NCBI GenBank assembly: GCA_036346405.1
Contig: CM070546.1
Span: 97,690,288 to 97,754,287 of the forward strand
Origin: Phyllostachys edulis
Lineage: Eukaryota; Streptophyta; Magnoliopsida; Poales; Poaceae
Length of the DNA stretch: 64,000 nucleotides
Direction: 5' to 3'
The translations under genes and the position numbers were made by a program. Every line of letters starts with the position of its first letter. Position 1 is the stretch's first letter. Shown here one piece after another: positions 43,945 through 56,576 of the stretch. The notes below the pieces were generated by a model. It saw only the letters and a list, made by a program, of their open reading frames with translations. It made no database searches and was not told where the DNA came from.

Positions 43945-44478
43945 CTAGTGAGCAGGAATAGACATCCTTGGTGCAAGCATAGCTGGCTCCTCCGGCTCTA
44001 CAAGCTCTTCTGGCTCTTCTGGGCCTTCTTCTGGATTTTCTTCGGGATCCTCCTCTGGTTCTTCTGGCTCTTCAGGATCTTCCTCTTCTTGTTCCTCCTC
44101 AGGCTCATGTTGACCGTAGATAGCTTCTTCCAGCATAGCGATCCTTTCTTCTGCTCTATCCAAGGTCTCGTAGATGCACTCCAGCTCTATGGCAATTGTC
44201 TCCAGCGACTCCTCCTGAGCAGTTGCGAACTGGGCAAGGTGCATCACTGTAGCGTTGACTTCTCCATTTGTAGATGGATAACGAGCAGCTAGATCCACGG
44301 TTGCAGCTCTTGGATGGTAGCGGAAGACGATATCTTGCAGCTCACGCACGTAGATGTTGCAGATCCTGAGGATGGCAAGGCGTGACGACTCCTGGACTCC
44401 TTCCGCGAAGTTGATCCTTCTGACGGAGATGTTCAAAGGTTGGCGTGCCCTGGTGTCCTTCCTCGCGTAGACAGTCAA
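43945..44478 (-). pseudogene. Upstream ORF/leader protein of the gag-only element
   Basis: The 177-residue open frame begins MTVYARKDTRARQPLNISVR and contains a helical part with IAIELECIYETLDRAEERIA and a C-terminal run rich in Glu/Pro (repeats of EEP and PEEP), ending with SIPAH. No named domain is recognised. It lies between the primer-binding site and gag, so it may be a gag N-terminal extension in this family. Confidence 0.5.
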
Positions 44479-45797
44479 ACGTCAAATCACTCCACGATCT
44501 CGGCCGTTTACCACCCAATGGTTGCCACGATACATTGGATGGTCGAAGCCTTCAAGCACCTGCAACAGCTTCCAAAGCTCTGCGGCAAGTCCTCCATTGC
44601 GCTCACTGTAGCTCTGAAGATGAGGCATCTGTCAAGATGGACAAGAGGGTAAGAACCAAGTTAAAACAGCGGGGAGAGAAAAAGATTCTAGCAATAGTTG
44701 AGTCAAGAAAGATATGAGAGGAGTTAAACAGTTCAATTAATCTTCAAAGTTATTTTTTGCTTTAGAAAATAATTTGGACACTCTAAGACGGCCGATTTAA
44801 CTAAGGTCAAGACCTACAGTCAGTATGGCTCTGATATCACCTCTGTCGGGACCCAAAAATACAATTCTGAACCCTTTGTGTATAATGCACAATTCCAGGA
44901 TCACACTAGTGCACACAGTGTCAACATAGATGAATATCAATCCACACAAGACGATTAGTAACATAAACGAGTAATTTGATTAACAAATAATGGTTTTGAC
45001 CTTATAGTCGAGTTTACACTTATTAAGCTATACAGGGCTGATAGAGAATTAAATAGAAGCGGAACAGATAACTTCAGTGGAATCTCATCAATTCGCCACA
45101 GGCAACCGACTGGGATCAAGACCCTAACGATTAGGCACCTTCGTAGAACTCCTCCTCGAAAGCAGGCGATGACTCCTCCTCTTCTGTTGATTGATTATGG
45201 TAAGCATGAGTACACAACCGTACTTGCAAGTTATACCACAGAATACAATTATACATGATGGCTTATTCCAAAGGAATGGCTTCTGTGGTTCTTTGGCAGA
45301 AATGCAACATTTGCAATTTGAATATGAATAATAGATTAAAACATACAGCAAAACAAATAAACAATATTAATTTTAACAGTTTGATTTCACAAAGACCACG
45401 TAGCCTAAACAAGTTATTCACACAGCCATATGACTTAGATCACACAGCTCCCTTCACAAGAGTTTTATGAAAGTTACCCCTTATGTGAAATCCCCGAGCA
45501 TGTCCATGACTGCGGACGCGGCTGTTTGAATAGATTAATTAACACTCTACAGAGGTTGTATACTTTACCCACATGATACAACTAGTGTAGCTAGCACTAA
45601 TCATAACAAAATGTTTCAGAAACTTCATCTCAACATTGACACTCCCGATGTGTTTTACCGCCAGACCAACCCACGGAGAAAGCCAGTCCCACACACATAG
45701 TTGGACCTGAAGACGGCGAACTACTCATCGATGTGAGTCGCCACAAAGACAAAAACACACGTCTACCCATGCAACACCGCTACAACAAAACTATCAC

Positions 45798-46019
45798 GTA
45801 AAGACGCTTTTGTTTTGATGCTTTTATGTGTGTCTCTACGCCGAGAAACACCTCATATGTAAAGATGCTTCTCAAGACGTTTTATATGACGCCACAAAAT
45901 CTCTTACTGTAAAGACGCTTTTGTTTTGATGCTTTTATATCTGTCTCTACGCCGAGAAACACCTCATATGTAAAGACGCTTCTCAAGACGTTTTATATGA
46001 TGCCACAAAATCTCTTACT
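45798..46019. repeat. 111-bp tandem duplication in the CACTA left subterminal region
   Basis: Units 45,798-45,908 and 45,909-46,019 both start gtaaagacgcttttgttttg and end ctcttact, differing at a few bases. Confidence 0.88.
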
Positions 46020-46299
46020 ATATGCAGGCACATATACGTTTACATTTATGTAGAGATGAACGTTGAGACGTTTGAGAATGTGCATGAGAATTAAGAGGAC
46101 AAAATTTTAGTAATATATTAAATTATCTGACGTATGAGTTTTTTTTATGAACATCTATTAGTAAAAATAGATGCAAAACTCGAACACTCAACCTCTTGGT
46201 TGTGAAGGAAAGGATGACAGTGCTAGCCAATAGACTAAACATATTTTATTATGTAGAAGAGAATACGAATTATTTACATATAATCTCAAGAGATAAAGA

Positions 46300-46847
46300 G
46301 AGGCGGGAGGGGCGCAGGAGGGGCTGGTCACGTTGACGTTTTTTCCACGACCGTACGATGTTGTCCCGCCTTCTTGGCCAGGCGATCGGTTCACATCGCC
46401 ATTCGATGTCGCCGCTTTTCTACTCCTTCGATCGGATCGCCTTTTGCTCGCCACGCTCACTCGCATCGCCCGTCGAGTCACAAATGGGCCTTACCAAATT
46501 TATTCTCGCCCTACCATTTCGCCTGTGTACTATTCAGAACAGGTTGCCGCCCACGTCATGCAGAACGCCCAAAGATGGCCCATCACCCTTTAGGTTGCGG
46601 TCGAACCGCACGCCTGTTACCATCGGACCAAATGTGGCCCGCTTAGCCCATTTGGTCTTACATAATGAAAAAATCAAAAAATTCTAAAAAATAGAAAAAT
46701 GTGTAGAATTCAGAAGTTGACATGAAAATTGAAAAACAATGAGACAACCATATTGAAAATGTAATAGAATTTTATTAATGTTCAAATAGCTAGCTCGTTA
46801 AAACATTTGTCATTTAGCTCATAAGACATGAAAAATTGAAAAACAAT

Positions 46848-46905
<58 letters not shown>

Positions 46906-47340
46906 AAAATAAATTGATATATGCTTATAAAATGAACTATATAAAATTTTAAAACTACAAAATAAAACCATATAAGTATTAAAATGGAAATAAAATCATA
47001 TAAATATTAATAAATAAAAATAAAAAATATATGTATATTAAAACAAAGGTCGTGCCTAACGGGCCGTACATGCCTCGGTCGTCTTGGATCGAGCCCTATT
47101 AAATTCGTGCTGCGGTCGTCTTGGTTTGTCGTCTCGGGTGTCACCAGCACGACCCGAAGTTATCGTCTTGCAGGCCCGGCAGGCAAGTGAATGTTGTCGT
47201 CGTTGTCTTGCGCCCGTGTCGAACAATGATGTCATGCCTCGTGCCGGCCCATCTGAGATGCTATTGGTTGTATTGTTGCTTGGCCTCAGTCATATGTAAG
47301 TCCGTTTTCATATAATCATTGAGTACATTCTAATATTTGA
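46300..47340. other. CACTA internal region, GC-rich patches, no supported gene
   Basis: GC-rich patches at 46,320-46,650 and 47,050-47,290 differ from the AT-rich surroundings and could be captured host fragments. Overlapping frames on both strands show no domains. Confidence 0.35.
46850..46900. repeat. (AT)n microsatellite
   Basis: About 25 uninterrupted AT dinucleotides inside the CACTA element. Confidence 0.95.
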
Positions 47341-49935
47341 TAGTTGCTTAAACTCTATTATTCATGAAGAACATTTGCGCTTTTTAGGTCAAAAGAGCTA
47401 AGAAAATAGCTTTAAATCAATCACAAAACAACCTGGTATGTTACATTCTTCTAATTTCATCAAATATACTTGTCATCTTATACTTTTCTAACCAGGACAT
47501 TTATTTCTTTTTCAACCAGCTTTGTAGGATAATTAAGGACTACAAAGAGAATGCAATGGAGATGGAGGAGCTAATGTATTAGTTTCTCCCTGGGGAAAGC
47601 TTAAAGATAGATTCAAATTATTTAGAAAAAAAGTGTGTCAATCTATATGATCTTTTCCTAATGTATCTGCACCATTTTTATATGGATGTTTGATTCAGTT
47701 GTGAACTCCACTTGCTGTAAATTCAAATATTTGTTGTTGCTATGAAGTGCATGCAAGCTCTATAGTTTTCTTAGTTTGCTGATTGTGAGAATAAGATGCT
47801 TCTATGTGAAGACATGTGCTCTACTGTTTTCTAGTTTTTTTTTTGTGTGGATGAGGTGGAATAATGACTTCATATGACGATATATGTTTCCGTTTGTAGC
47901 AAAATGCACGAATCAAATTCGAAATAATCCAATTAAATTTGAAATAATTTTTTTTCACAGTAAGATGCCCAAAAGACGCTTTTGCGTACCTAGAGACGTA
48001 TATGACGTCTCTACAAAATGTGTATAAATTGTGCGCACATGAATTGAATAAATTTGTAAAAGCGTCTCTATGTTTGTTGGCACGCAAATCGGGCGTGTCT
48101 ATATTAGTAAGGACGTTATATAAGTGTATCTACTAAAACGTCTCTACATGCATAGACACGAATTTTAACGTCTCTGTAAAGTGTCTTATATCCTGTACAC
48201 ATGCTTTACAAGCGTCTCTACGGTTCTTGACACGGTCCGTGGGGAGGTGCTCCAAGGACGCTTTATAAAAACGGCTCTACGGTCCCCTAGAGATGAAATA
48301 ACACGTCTCTAGCCTATAGTTTGGATGTCTCTACATGGATGTTGTGTTGTAGTGCACAGCCTAACCTACTACCTGAGTAATCAATGTCGAGAATCTATAA
48401 CTTACTAAGTTAGGCCCATCCCATACCAGGCATGTGGTCGTACAGTAAGGCTTAGTTCAGTGGTACACAAAGTTAAGTCCTTAATTGACCAAGGCAAGAC
48501 TTCCAATTTCTAGCTATATCACACAGATTAAATCCCATGCACACAGCTCCACCATAAAAATACACAGTACCACTTGTCTCCATCTAAATCCTTATCCACC
48601 CTGTTGGTTAAGTGCAACACATGCCATCAACGAGTAATAGCACATAATACACATAGTTTTATCACATAGTTCCATAATCACTTAGTCAAGTTCATAATTG
48701 CAATTTACATGAAATGATAACTCGTAGCATGGCTAAGCAATCTAATTGTATCTAACCAACCCACGTTGGTGCTACGATAATACCAACTAAACAAGGAACC
48801 AATCTAGGGTGATAAAAGATTATGACATAACAAATAGACAAGTGTGGATATAACAATTTGGATTAATAACTAAACCCAAAAGCATTTAAATAAATACTTG
48901 AAGTAAATGTAGTAATTTGAATCAAAGTAACTCTTAGAAAAACTAGGATTCAACATGATCAAAGGTATAACCTGCCTTAAGATAGGTCTAGGTACAGATC
49001 TTACTCTTGAGGTGCTCCTTCTTCTTCAAAGTTTCCCCAAGTATCGACGTCTACTCGCAAACGAAGTAAATAAACAAAACAAATAAAAAATAGTGGTAAA
49101 ACAAACTCCAAAAATTAAATAAAAATCTCAGATAAGTAGATCTTGAATTTAGATGAATTTAGAAATTTGAATGGACTCAATCAGAGTTTAGAGGCAAAAG
49201 ATATGGGCATTGGAAGTTTGAATCTAAAAGAAAACCCTAATTTGGAATTATTCTGAATTTCCGAATTATTTCTCAAAGGAAAAATTAGAATATTGCACAA
49301 CGCTAATGTCAGCAAAGGAATTTCTGGAATAAAAGAAAAAAAAGAAATTACTAACATATGGGACCCACACGTCAGCGGCTCGGCTCACGGTGAACCAAGT
49401 TCACCGAACCGATCAGATCTGGATGGGCTAGGCTGGCACACCAGTGCACACGTGGCACTGACGAGGGCGCCACCTAGGCTGACACGTGCACATGGAGGCT
49501 GACGCTGATGTGGACGGCGGTGAGACGGGCGGCGCTTGGAATCCGAGGGTCGCCGTCGTTCGGGGCTCCTCGTCGCTAGTGAGTGGTACCAGTCGGTAGA
49601 TACGGCTATTGCGATCTCAGGGATGCACTCACAGGTGGTCAGGGTTGCTTGTGGTGGCCGGCGACGAGCTCGAAGCGGCGGAGCTTTTCGGCTATTGTTG
49701 GACGAGGGTTCGGGTGATGCTCCGGTGATGCGGAGGGGTGCTGGAGGTAGCCCGAGCGATGGAGAAGACGACGATGTACTCCACAGAGGCAGGGCGTCAC
49801 CGGCGGCAGCGGAATTGGCAAAAGAAGAAGCTCGGCCAAAAATCCTAATTCTCAGATTGTGGCGGCGCTAGGGCTCAAGAGAGGGAGAGAGTCAGGGCTT
49901 TAGGTTGCGGGCGACAATGCGATGCCGAGGGTGCC

Positions 49936-49942
49936 TTTTATA
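49936..49942 (-). promoter_or_regulatory. LTR TATA box (gag-only element)
   Basis: Minus TATAAAAGGCACC, preserved at 55,829-55,835 in unit 2. It is the positional equivalent of the E/F TATA box. Confidence 0.5.
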
Positions 49943-50679
49943 GGGCCGGGGAAGTATGGGATAAGGAATCCCCAAATTTGGGATTTCTTGGGTTTGTTTG
50001 ATTTATGAGATAGAGTTCGTTTTGGTCCCGATTGGAAGCAGATATGGGTGCGGAAGGATCGGAGATGCGATTTGGTAGTGAAATCTGGTAGGTTTCAAAT
50101 AAGGAAGTCTTGTTGCCGTACGAGCCTCCAGCTCTAGTCATGGCGGACACGGCTGCGCTTGCGCCAAGAAGAAAGCGAGTCGGAGACGATGAAGACCTCG
50201 TGGGCCCACCCGTCAGCGACACCAAGACGCAGCGTTGCTCGACTCGTCGATCATCACTCGGCCCACGCGTCGGATGCGAGATTGATACCATGAAGCGCCG
50301 CTGAGGCCAAGGGTTAGGTCAGCAAATGAAGGAGATGGGCCGAAGCAAGGAGGTTTCGACCCATGGAATGTTCCAAGATTTTTATTAGCTTTTCTATTTT
50401 AGAAAATAACAGAAATTCCAAATGGCAAAAGAAAATAGCAAATGAACTTGGAAAAATTCTAGAAAAATCTAGAAAATATATCCAATCACATAGAACCCAA
50501 ATAAAATAGTTTTGACTATTGTTGATGTTGACTTTAATCATATTAAATTATTTTGGTACTAAAAGTCCATATTTAAGCTTTTGAATTAAATTCAAATAAA
50601 TCTAAATAGTGAATTTTCTCACTATTAACTATTAAAAGATTTTTAAAGCTCAAAAAATTGGGATGTTACAATACACTAC

Positions 50680-52572
50680 CTTGAAGAAAACACAGAGAGA
50701 AGAGAACACTTTAACATTCTTTGCTCATCCGTGAGCTGGGGGTTACCTCCTTACCCAGCAACTTGTGACTCCCAACAAGTCGAGACAATGCTCAAACTTG
50801 TTGGCGGTGACGAGCTTGGTCAACATGTCCGCAACATTATCATCAGTGTGCACCTTCACCAAATCAATCTCACTAGAGTTGATCAACGCCCTGATCCTGT
50901 GATACCTTGTATGAATGTGCTTCGCTTTGACATGATACACTTGATTCTTGGCCAAATAAATTGCAGTCGGACTGTCACAATGTACCTGAACTCTACCTTG
51001 CTCAACACATAGTTCCTTCACTAATCCTGCAAGCCATAACGCTTGATTTGCAGCTTTAGCCACAGCCATGTACTTTGCCTCAGTTGTAGACAATGCAACA
51101 ATAGACTGAATTGATGACTTCCAACATATAGATCCTCCACATAGAGTAAAAACATACCCTATAGTAGACCTCCTAGTGTCCAAATCACCGGCATAGTCCG
51201 ATCCACATATCCAACAACTTAAGAATTACCTTGCTGTGCACCAAAAATAATATCATGGCTTATTGTACCTCTCAAGTAACTGAATATCCACTTCACTGCC
51301 TCTAGTGTCGCTTTCTTGGTTTTGCCATAAACTTGCTGACTTGGCTAACAACATGCACCAAATCAGGCGTTGTACAAACCATAGCATACATTAAGCAACC
51401 AACTGCACTAGCATATGGAACCTTCGTCATCTCTTCAAATTCTTTCTATGATTTACGACAAAATTCAGAAGAAAGTTTAAAGTGTTGTGCTAGTGGACTA
51501 CTAATTACTATTTTGGCTTTGCTCATATCAAATTGTTCCAAGACTTTCTCAGCATACTCCTATTGAGACAACCATACTCTCCTCGAGCATCTATCCCTAT
51601 GTATCTCCATGCCCAAAATTTTCTTTGCTGCCCTTAAGTCTTTCATATCAAATTCCTGAATTAGCAAACCCTTCAAACTAACCACATCATGCATGTGCTT
51701 TGTAGCAATTAGCATATCATCCACATATAGTAGTAAGAAAAAATGAACCATCATCAAGACATCAAACATAAACATAACAGTCATACTCACATCGACTGTA
51801 GCCAATCTGCAATATGTAGAAGCCAAACGTTTGTACCATTGTCTTGGAGACTATTTCAACCCATACAATAACTTCTTTAACTGACATACCAGGTGTTGAT
51901 TTTCCAGTTCAGTGAGCCCTTCTAGTTGCTCCATGTATGTTTGCTCATCAAGATCAACATACAAAAATATCGTTTTCACATCCATCTGTTCCAAGTGCAA
52001 ATCCCAACTAGCTACCAATGCAAGAACTGTCCTGATAGAAGTATGCCTCACAATCGGGGATAATACCTCATCATAATCAATCCTCTTCTTTTGTGAATAC
52101 CTTTTTGGGGCTAATCGAACCTTGAACTTTTCTCCTTCTTTTTCTGATACTGCATGTTTTCTTTTGTAGACCCATTTGCATCTAATGGCTTTCTTATCAT
52201 CAGGAAGATGAACTAGCTCCCAAATCTGATTCTTTTTGTAAAGACTCTATTTCTTCTGTCATTGCAGTCATCCACCTATCTTTCTCCTAACTTGTAATAG
52301 TCTCCTGAAAATTAGTTGGATCATCATACTAACAAGAAGAGCAAATAAAACCTAGTCTTCATACACGAATCTTTTTAGAGCTTTCACATGACCTGATTCA
52401 AAAGACACAACCGTATGATCATGGCTACCTGCTCCTTCAACTCCTCCCAATCATCATCCTCCATCGTCTTCGGCTTTGCTTCACTCAGTCCCTTGGAACA
52501 ACCCTGCCGTGCCAATAGATCCTTCACTCTCGTCTGCCATAATCTGAAGTTACCAATCTCGTCAAACTTCAC
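50680..52572 (-). pseudogene. Copia gag-pol remnant, unit 1 (gag start, RT, RNase H)
   Basis: From 52,572 the minus strand reads KFDEIGNFRLWQTRVKDLLA (copia gag N-terminus). It then jumps into the start of RT (about 52,340 onward) with gag's zinc finger, protease and integrase missing. RT blocks: MDVKTIFLYVDLDEQTYMEQ, LVCQLKKLLYGLK and the catalytic LLYVDDMLIA near 51,720. RNase H: STIGYVFTLCGGSI, STTEAKYMAVAKAANQALWL and KHIHTRYHRIRALI, ending near 50,743 with FEHCLDLLGVTSCWVRR. Stops occur at about 52,305, 51,850 and 51,560, among others. Confidence 0.88.
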
Positions 52573-52617
52573 TACTTCGAATCTGGCACTACCATCTCAA
52601 TCTTACTCTGATGCAAT

Positions 52618-52892
52618 TGTTGGAACCGACGACAGCCCTTTGCGTGATAGAACAATTACAACAAGCACACAAGAGACACGTGAACTTGTTTACGATGTTC
52701 GGCAAAGCCTACGTCCCCGTGAGTCGAAGCGCAGCGGATCCGTCCGCATGAAGAGTTTCGTTTCTTCCGATTAGTGTTACAAGAGATCGGCGGTATATAT
52801 TTATATCCCGATTACACATTCGACTTGGACTCATAGTCTATACGGACACATTCTCTTTCTTTCACCTTATTATATATGAGACATACACAACA
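52618..52892 (-). repeat. 5' LTR of copia, unit 1
   Basis: TGTTGGAACCGACG to ATACACAACA, 275 bp. The primer-binding site just left of it (ctctgatgcaa) is degraded compared with unit 2. Confidence 0.9.
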
Positions 52893-54010
52893 TTAGCACA
52901 ATTAAATGAGCCACGCGACTAATATATCACGACGGAGCGAGTGAAGGGTGCGGTACCGGAGCACGAATCGCTATCCTAGTTGCCATTGCCGTCGGGGGGC
53001 TAGAGCAAACTCGTTGACCCAAGAGCTAGTCAAGAAGACCATCCACATCTGCCGATCTGCTGCCTCAGTATTACCCGCTGGAGAATACGCGGATATGCCA
53101 CTGCCGTCACGGGGAAACTGCATGTCTTCGGTCGCCTCCGTCAAATACGGCGCGACGGCTGCCGTCTCTTTTAAGTCAGCGCTCTGTCTCGGCCGTGCAA
53201 TTGATGCCACCCCTCCCTCCCTCTGCCATCACATTGAACGACTCAGCCCGAGTAGGGTCCACGTTGGTCATGCTTCGTCGTGGGCCGGACCCATTTGCAT
53301 CCCGTCGACGACGAACTAATCAACATGCAACAGTCTGTAGCCAAATTCGACAAGGAAACCTCAAAACATGTAAAGTCTTTGATTTGATACATCTCAGTAC
53401 GTACATAATTCTGTCTCAAGAGAACAACTGTGTGTATATGATTCACATAACACCTTAACCCAATATGAGTCTAGAATGTTACCAAAACAATATGGTAGCA
53501 GATTGAAAGTCCAAGATATTACCCTAAATTTTGACAGAGTCTTATTTGAGTAATTAACCATGCAAGGAATTATAACATTTAACAATAACATAAACAATTA
53601 TATCAAGTATCCAACTTAAATCATAACCATAGAAACTTCCGTGAAAACACCAGTCGACTCTATTACAAAGTAACATGTGCATAAAGTCATAACAAAAAAT
53701 ATCATCTTATAGTAGATTGCTCAATTATTAAATCATGTTTCAAAATTAGCATTCATGGAGTTGTTCATGGTAGGGTGCATCAATCCTTATTACTAGCCCT
53801 TCTCATGCATGACGTCTGTGTAAAAGGTACCTAAAAGACAAACGAAACAACAAGTGTGAGTTCACAATTCAACAAAGTACAAATAAGACAGTAATCCATA
53901 ATTCATCTCTAACACAATCAACCATTCACAATATTTCATATCAAATCAGCTCTTACGTTCATGCAATGCAAATATCACAAATGCACATTTTCTTTACTCT
54001 TTGCATTTAC
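52893..54010. other. Right flank of copia, unit 1: GC-rich then AT-rich DNA
   Basis: 52,893-53,370 is GC-rich and has a minus frame of 79 codons (ending APRRQWQLG) and an overlapping plus frame. The unit 2 copy changes about nine residues of the 79, so the frame shows no sign of constraint. 53,380-54,010 is AT-rich and resembles LTR tail sequence. No gene is supported. Confidence 0.5.
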
Positions 54011-54017
54011 TCTTTGG

Positions 54018-54244
54018 AAGTGTATCTACTAAAACGTCTCTACATGTATAGACACGAATTTTAACGTCTCTGTAAAGCGTCTTATATTCTATACACATGC
54101 TTTACAAGCGTCTCTACGGTTCTTGACACGGTCCGTGGGGAGGCGCTCCAAGGACGCTTTATAAAAACGGCTCTACGGTCCTCTAGAGATGAAATAACAC
54201 GTCTCTAGCCTATAGATTGGACGTCTCTACATGGATGTTGTGTT
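54018..54244. mobile_element. Truncated CACTA right end (unit 2)
   Basis: It corresponds to 48,122-48,354 and ends ttgtgttgtagtg just before the LTR sequence. Confidence 0.85.
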
Positions 54245-54247
54245 GTA

Positions 54248-56573
54248 GTGCACAACCTAACCTACTACCTGAGTAATCAATGTCAACAAATCCATAACTT
54301 ACTAAGTTAGGCCCATCCCATACCAGGCATATGGTTGTATAGTAAGACTTAGTTCAGTGGCACATAAAGTTAAGTCTTTAATTGACCAAGGCAAGACTTC
54401 CAATTTCTAGCTATATCACACAGATTAAATCCCATGCACACAGCTCCACCATAACAATACACAGTACCACTTGCCTCCGTCTAAATCCTTTTCCACCCTA
54501 TTGGTTAAGTGCAACACATGCCATCAATGAGTAATAGCACACAATACACGTAGTTTTATCACATAGTTCCATAATCACTTAGTCAAGTTCATAATTGCAA
54601 CTTATATGAAACGATAACTCGTAGCATGGCTAAGCAATCTAATCGTATCTAACCAACCCACGTTGGTGCTACGATAATACTAACTAAATAAGGAACCAAT
54701 CTAGGGTGACAAAAGATTATGACATAACAAATAGACAAGTGTGGATATAACAATTTGGATTAATAACTAAGCCCAAAAGCATTTAAATATAAATGTAGTA
54801 ATTTGAATCAAAGTAACTCTTAGAAAAACTAGGATTCAACATGATCAAAGGTATAACTTGGCTTAAGATAGGTCTAGGTACAGATCTTGCTCTTGAGGTG
54901 CTCCTTCTTCCTCAAAGTTTCCCGAAGTATCGACGTCTACTCGCAAACGAAGTAAATAAATAAAACAAATAAAAAATAGAGGTAAAACAAACTCCAAAAA
55001 TTAAATAAAAATCTCAGATAAATAGATTTTGAATTTAGATGAATTTAGAAATTTGAATAGACTGAATCGGAGTTCGAATGCAAAAGATATGGGCATTGGA
55101 AGTTTGAATCTAAAAGAAAACCCTAATTTAGAATTATTCCGAATTTCCGAATTATTTCTCAAAGGAAAAATTAGATTATTGCGCAACGCTAATGTCAGCA
55201 AAGGAATTTCTGGAATAAAAGAAATAAAAAGAAATTAATGACATATGGGACCCACACGTCAGCGGCTCGGCTCACGGTGAACCAAGTTTACTGAACCGAT
55301 CAGATCTGGATGGGCTAGGCTGGCACACCAGTGCACATGTGGCACTGACGAGGGCGCCACCTAGGCTGACATGTGCGCATGGAGGCTAACGCTGGCGCTG
55401 ATGTGGACGGCGGTGAGACGGGCGGCGCTCGGAATCCGAGGGTCGTCGTCGTTCGGGGCTCCTCGTCGCTGGTGAGTGGTACCAGTCGGTAGATACGGCT
55501 ATTGCGATCTCAGGGATGCACTCACAGGTGGTCGGGGTTGCTTGTGGTGGCCGGCGACGAGCTCGAAGCGGCGGAGCTTTTGGGCTATTGTCGGACGAGG
55601 GTTCGGGTGATGCTCCGGTGATGTGGAGGGGTGTTGGAGGTAGCCCGAGCGATGGAGAAGACGATGATGTACTCCACGGAGGCAGGGCGTCACCGGCAGC
55701 AGCGGAATTAGCAAAAGAAGAAGCTCGGCCAAAAACCCTAATTCTCATATTGTGGCGGCGCTAGGGCTCAAGAGAGGGAGAGAGTCGGGGCTTTAGGTTG
55801 CGGGCGACAATGTGATGCTAAGGGTGCCTTTTATAGGGCCGGGGCAGTATGGGATAAGGAATCCCCAAATTTGGGATTTCTCGGGTTTGTTTGATTTATG
55901 AGATAGAGTTCGTTTCGGTCCCGATTGGAAGCAGATATGGGTGCGGAAGGATCGGAGATGTGATTTGGTAGTGAAATCTGGTAGGTTTCAAATAAGGAAG
56001 TCTTGTTGCCGTACGAGCCTCGAGCTCAAGTCATGGTGGACACGGCTGCGCTTGCACGAAGAAGAAAGCGAGTCAGAGACGACGAAGACCTCGCGGGCCC
56101 ACCCGTCAGCGACGCCAAGATGCGTGCGCGTTCGGACTCGTTTGATCATCACTTGGGCCCACGCCGATGGATGCGATGCGAGATGCTGCAGCGAAAGCCG
56201 AAATGAGCCGAAAGTTGGGCCAAGCAAATGTAAGGAGATGGGCCGAAGCAAGGAGGTTTCGGCCCATGGACTGTTCCGAGATTTTTATTAGCTTTTCTAT
56301 TTTAGAAAATAACAGAAATTCCAAATGGCAAAAGAAAATAACAAATAAACTTGAAAAAATTCTAGAAAAATCTAGAAAATATATCCAATCACATAGAACC
56401 CAAATAAAATAGTTTTGACTATTGTTGATGTTGACTTTAATCATATTAAATTATTTTGGTACTAAAAGTCCATATTTAAGCTTTTGAATTAAATTCAAAT
56501 AAATCTAAATAGTGAATTTTCTCACTACTAACTATTAAAAGATTTTTAAAGCTCAAAAAATTGGGATGTTACA
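54248..56573 (-). repeat. Partial gypsy-type LTR (unit 2)
   Basis: It corresponds to 48,358-50,670, with the same terminus GGGATGTTACA followed by ataca. One internal difference is aaatacttgaagtaaatg in unit 1 versus a shorter form near 54,790. Confidence 0.9.
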
Positions 56574-56576
56574 ATA

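Larger units (their letters stand above)
45778..48354. mobile_element. Non-autonomous CACTA-type DNA transposon with 3-bp TSD
   Basis: The left end is CGCTACAACAAAAC and the right end is GTTGTAGTG, so the inverted termini are CACTACAAC with one change on the left. Flanks are cac at 45,775-45,777 and 48,355-48,357. The undisturbed site (caacatagcctaacc) is visible in the sibling LTR at about 42,378. Both ends are rich in subterminal motifs aaagacgct and cgtctcta. No transposase is recognisable in 2,577 bp. Confidence 0.88.
41446..50670 (-). mobile_element. Gag-only gypsy-type retrotransposon with 5-bp TSD ATACA
   Basis: The outer ends are TGTCGGGACCC (41,446) and GGGATGTTACA (50,670), flanked by ataca at 41,441-41,445 and 50,671-50,675. 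On the minus strand: 5' LTR 50,670-44,844 (with a CACTA insertion), primer-binding-like site at about 44,827-44,839 (TGATATCAGAGCC, similar to the initiator-Met tRNA site), gag, then an abrupt junction at 42,597 into the 3' part of the 3' LTR (42,597-41,446). pol and the first two thirds of the 3' LTR are missing. It resembles families E/F in the start TGTAACATCCC and the LTR layout. Confidence 0.88.
44844..50670 (-). repeat. 5' LTR of the gag-only element (interrupted by a CACTA element)
   Basis: About 3.25 kb after removing the CACTA insertion at 45,778-48,354 and one TSD copy. It starts TGTAACATCCCAAT on the minus strand and ends GGGTCCCGACA. A partial second copy is at 54,248-56,573 in the duplicated segment. 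Confidence 0.85.
41145..52892 (-). mobile_element. Copia retrotransposon (minus strand), split by a gypsy-type element
   Basis: Its 3' LTR is at 41,145-41,423 with an adjoining polypurine tract (minus AGGTGGAGATT). Its body is 50,671-52,617 and its 5' LTR 52,618-52,892. The two LTRs are about 275-279 bp with roughly 85% identity by eye. Flanks are ttaac (41,140-41,144) and ttagc (52,893-52,897), a TSD with one mismatch. Gag's 3' part, protease and integrase are deleted. Confidence 0.88.
48122..54010. repeat. Tandem segmental duplication, unit 1
   Basis: Collinear with unit 2 at 54,018-59,947. It contains the CACTA right end, about 2.3 kb of gypsy-type LTR, the copia body and 5' LTR, and 1.1 kb of right flank. 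The offset is about 5,896-5,904 throughout, with a few indels. Confidence 0.93.

Noticed and set aside
49536..49871. 111-codon plus ORF and its copy at 55,516-55,764
   Set aside because: This is GC-rich LTR sequence of a minus-strand element; the two copies have different frame lengths and no domain.
52948..53319. 123-codon ORF and its 151-codon copy at 58,852-59,307
   Set aside because: The frames overlap an open minus frame, differ by indels between the duplicated units and accumulate amino-acid changes freely.
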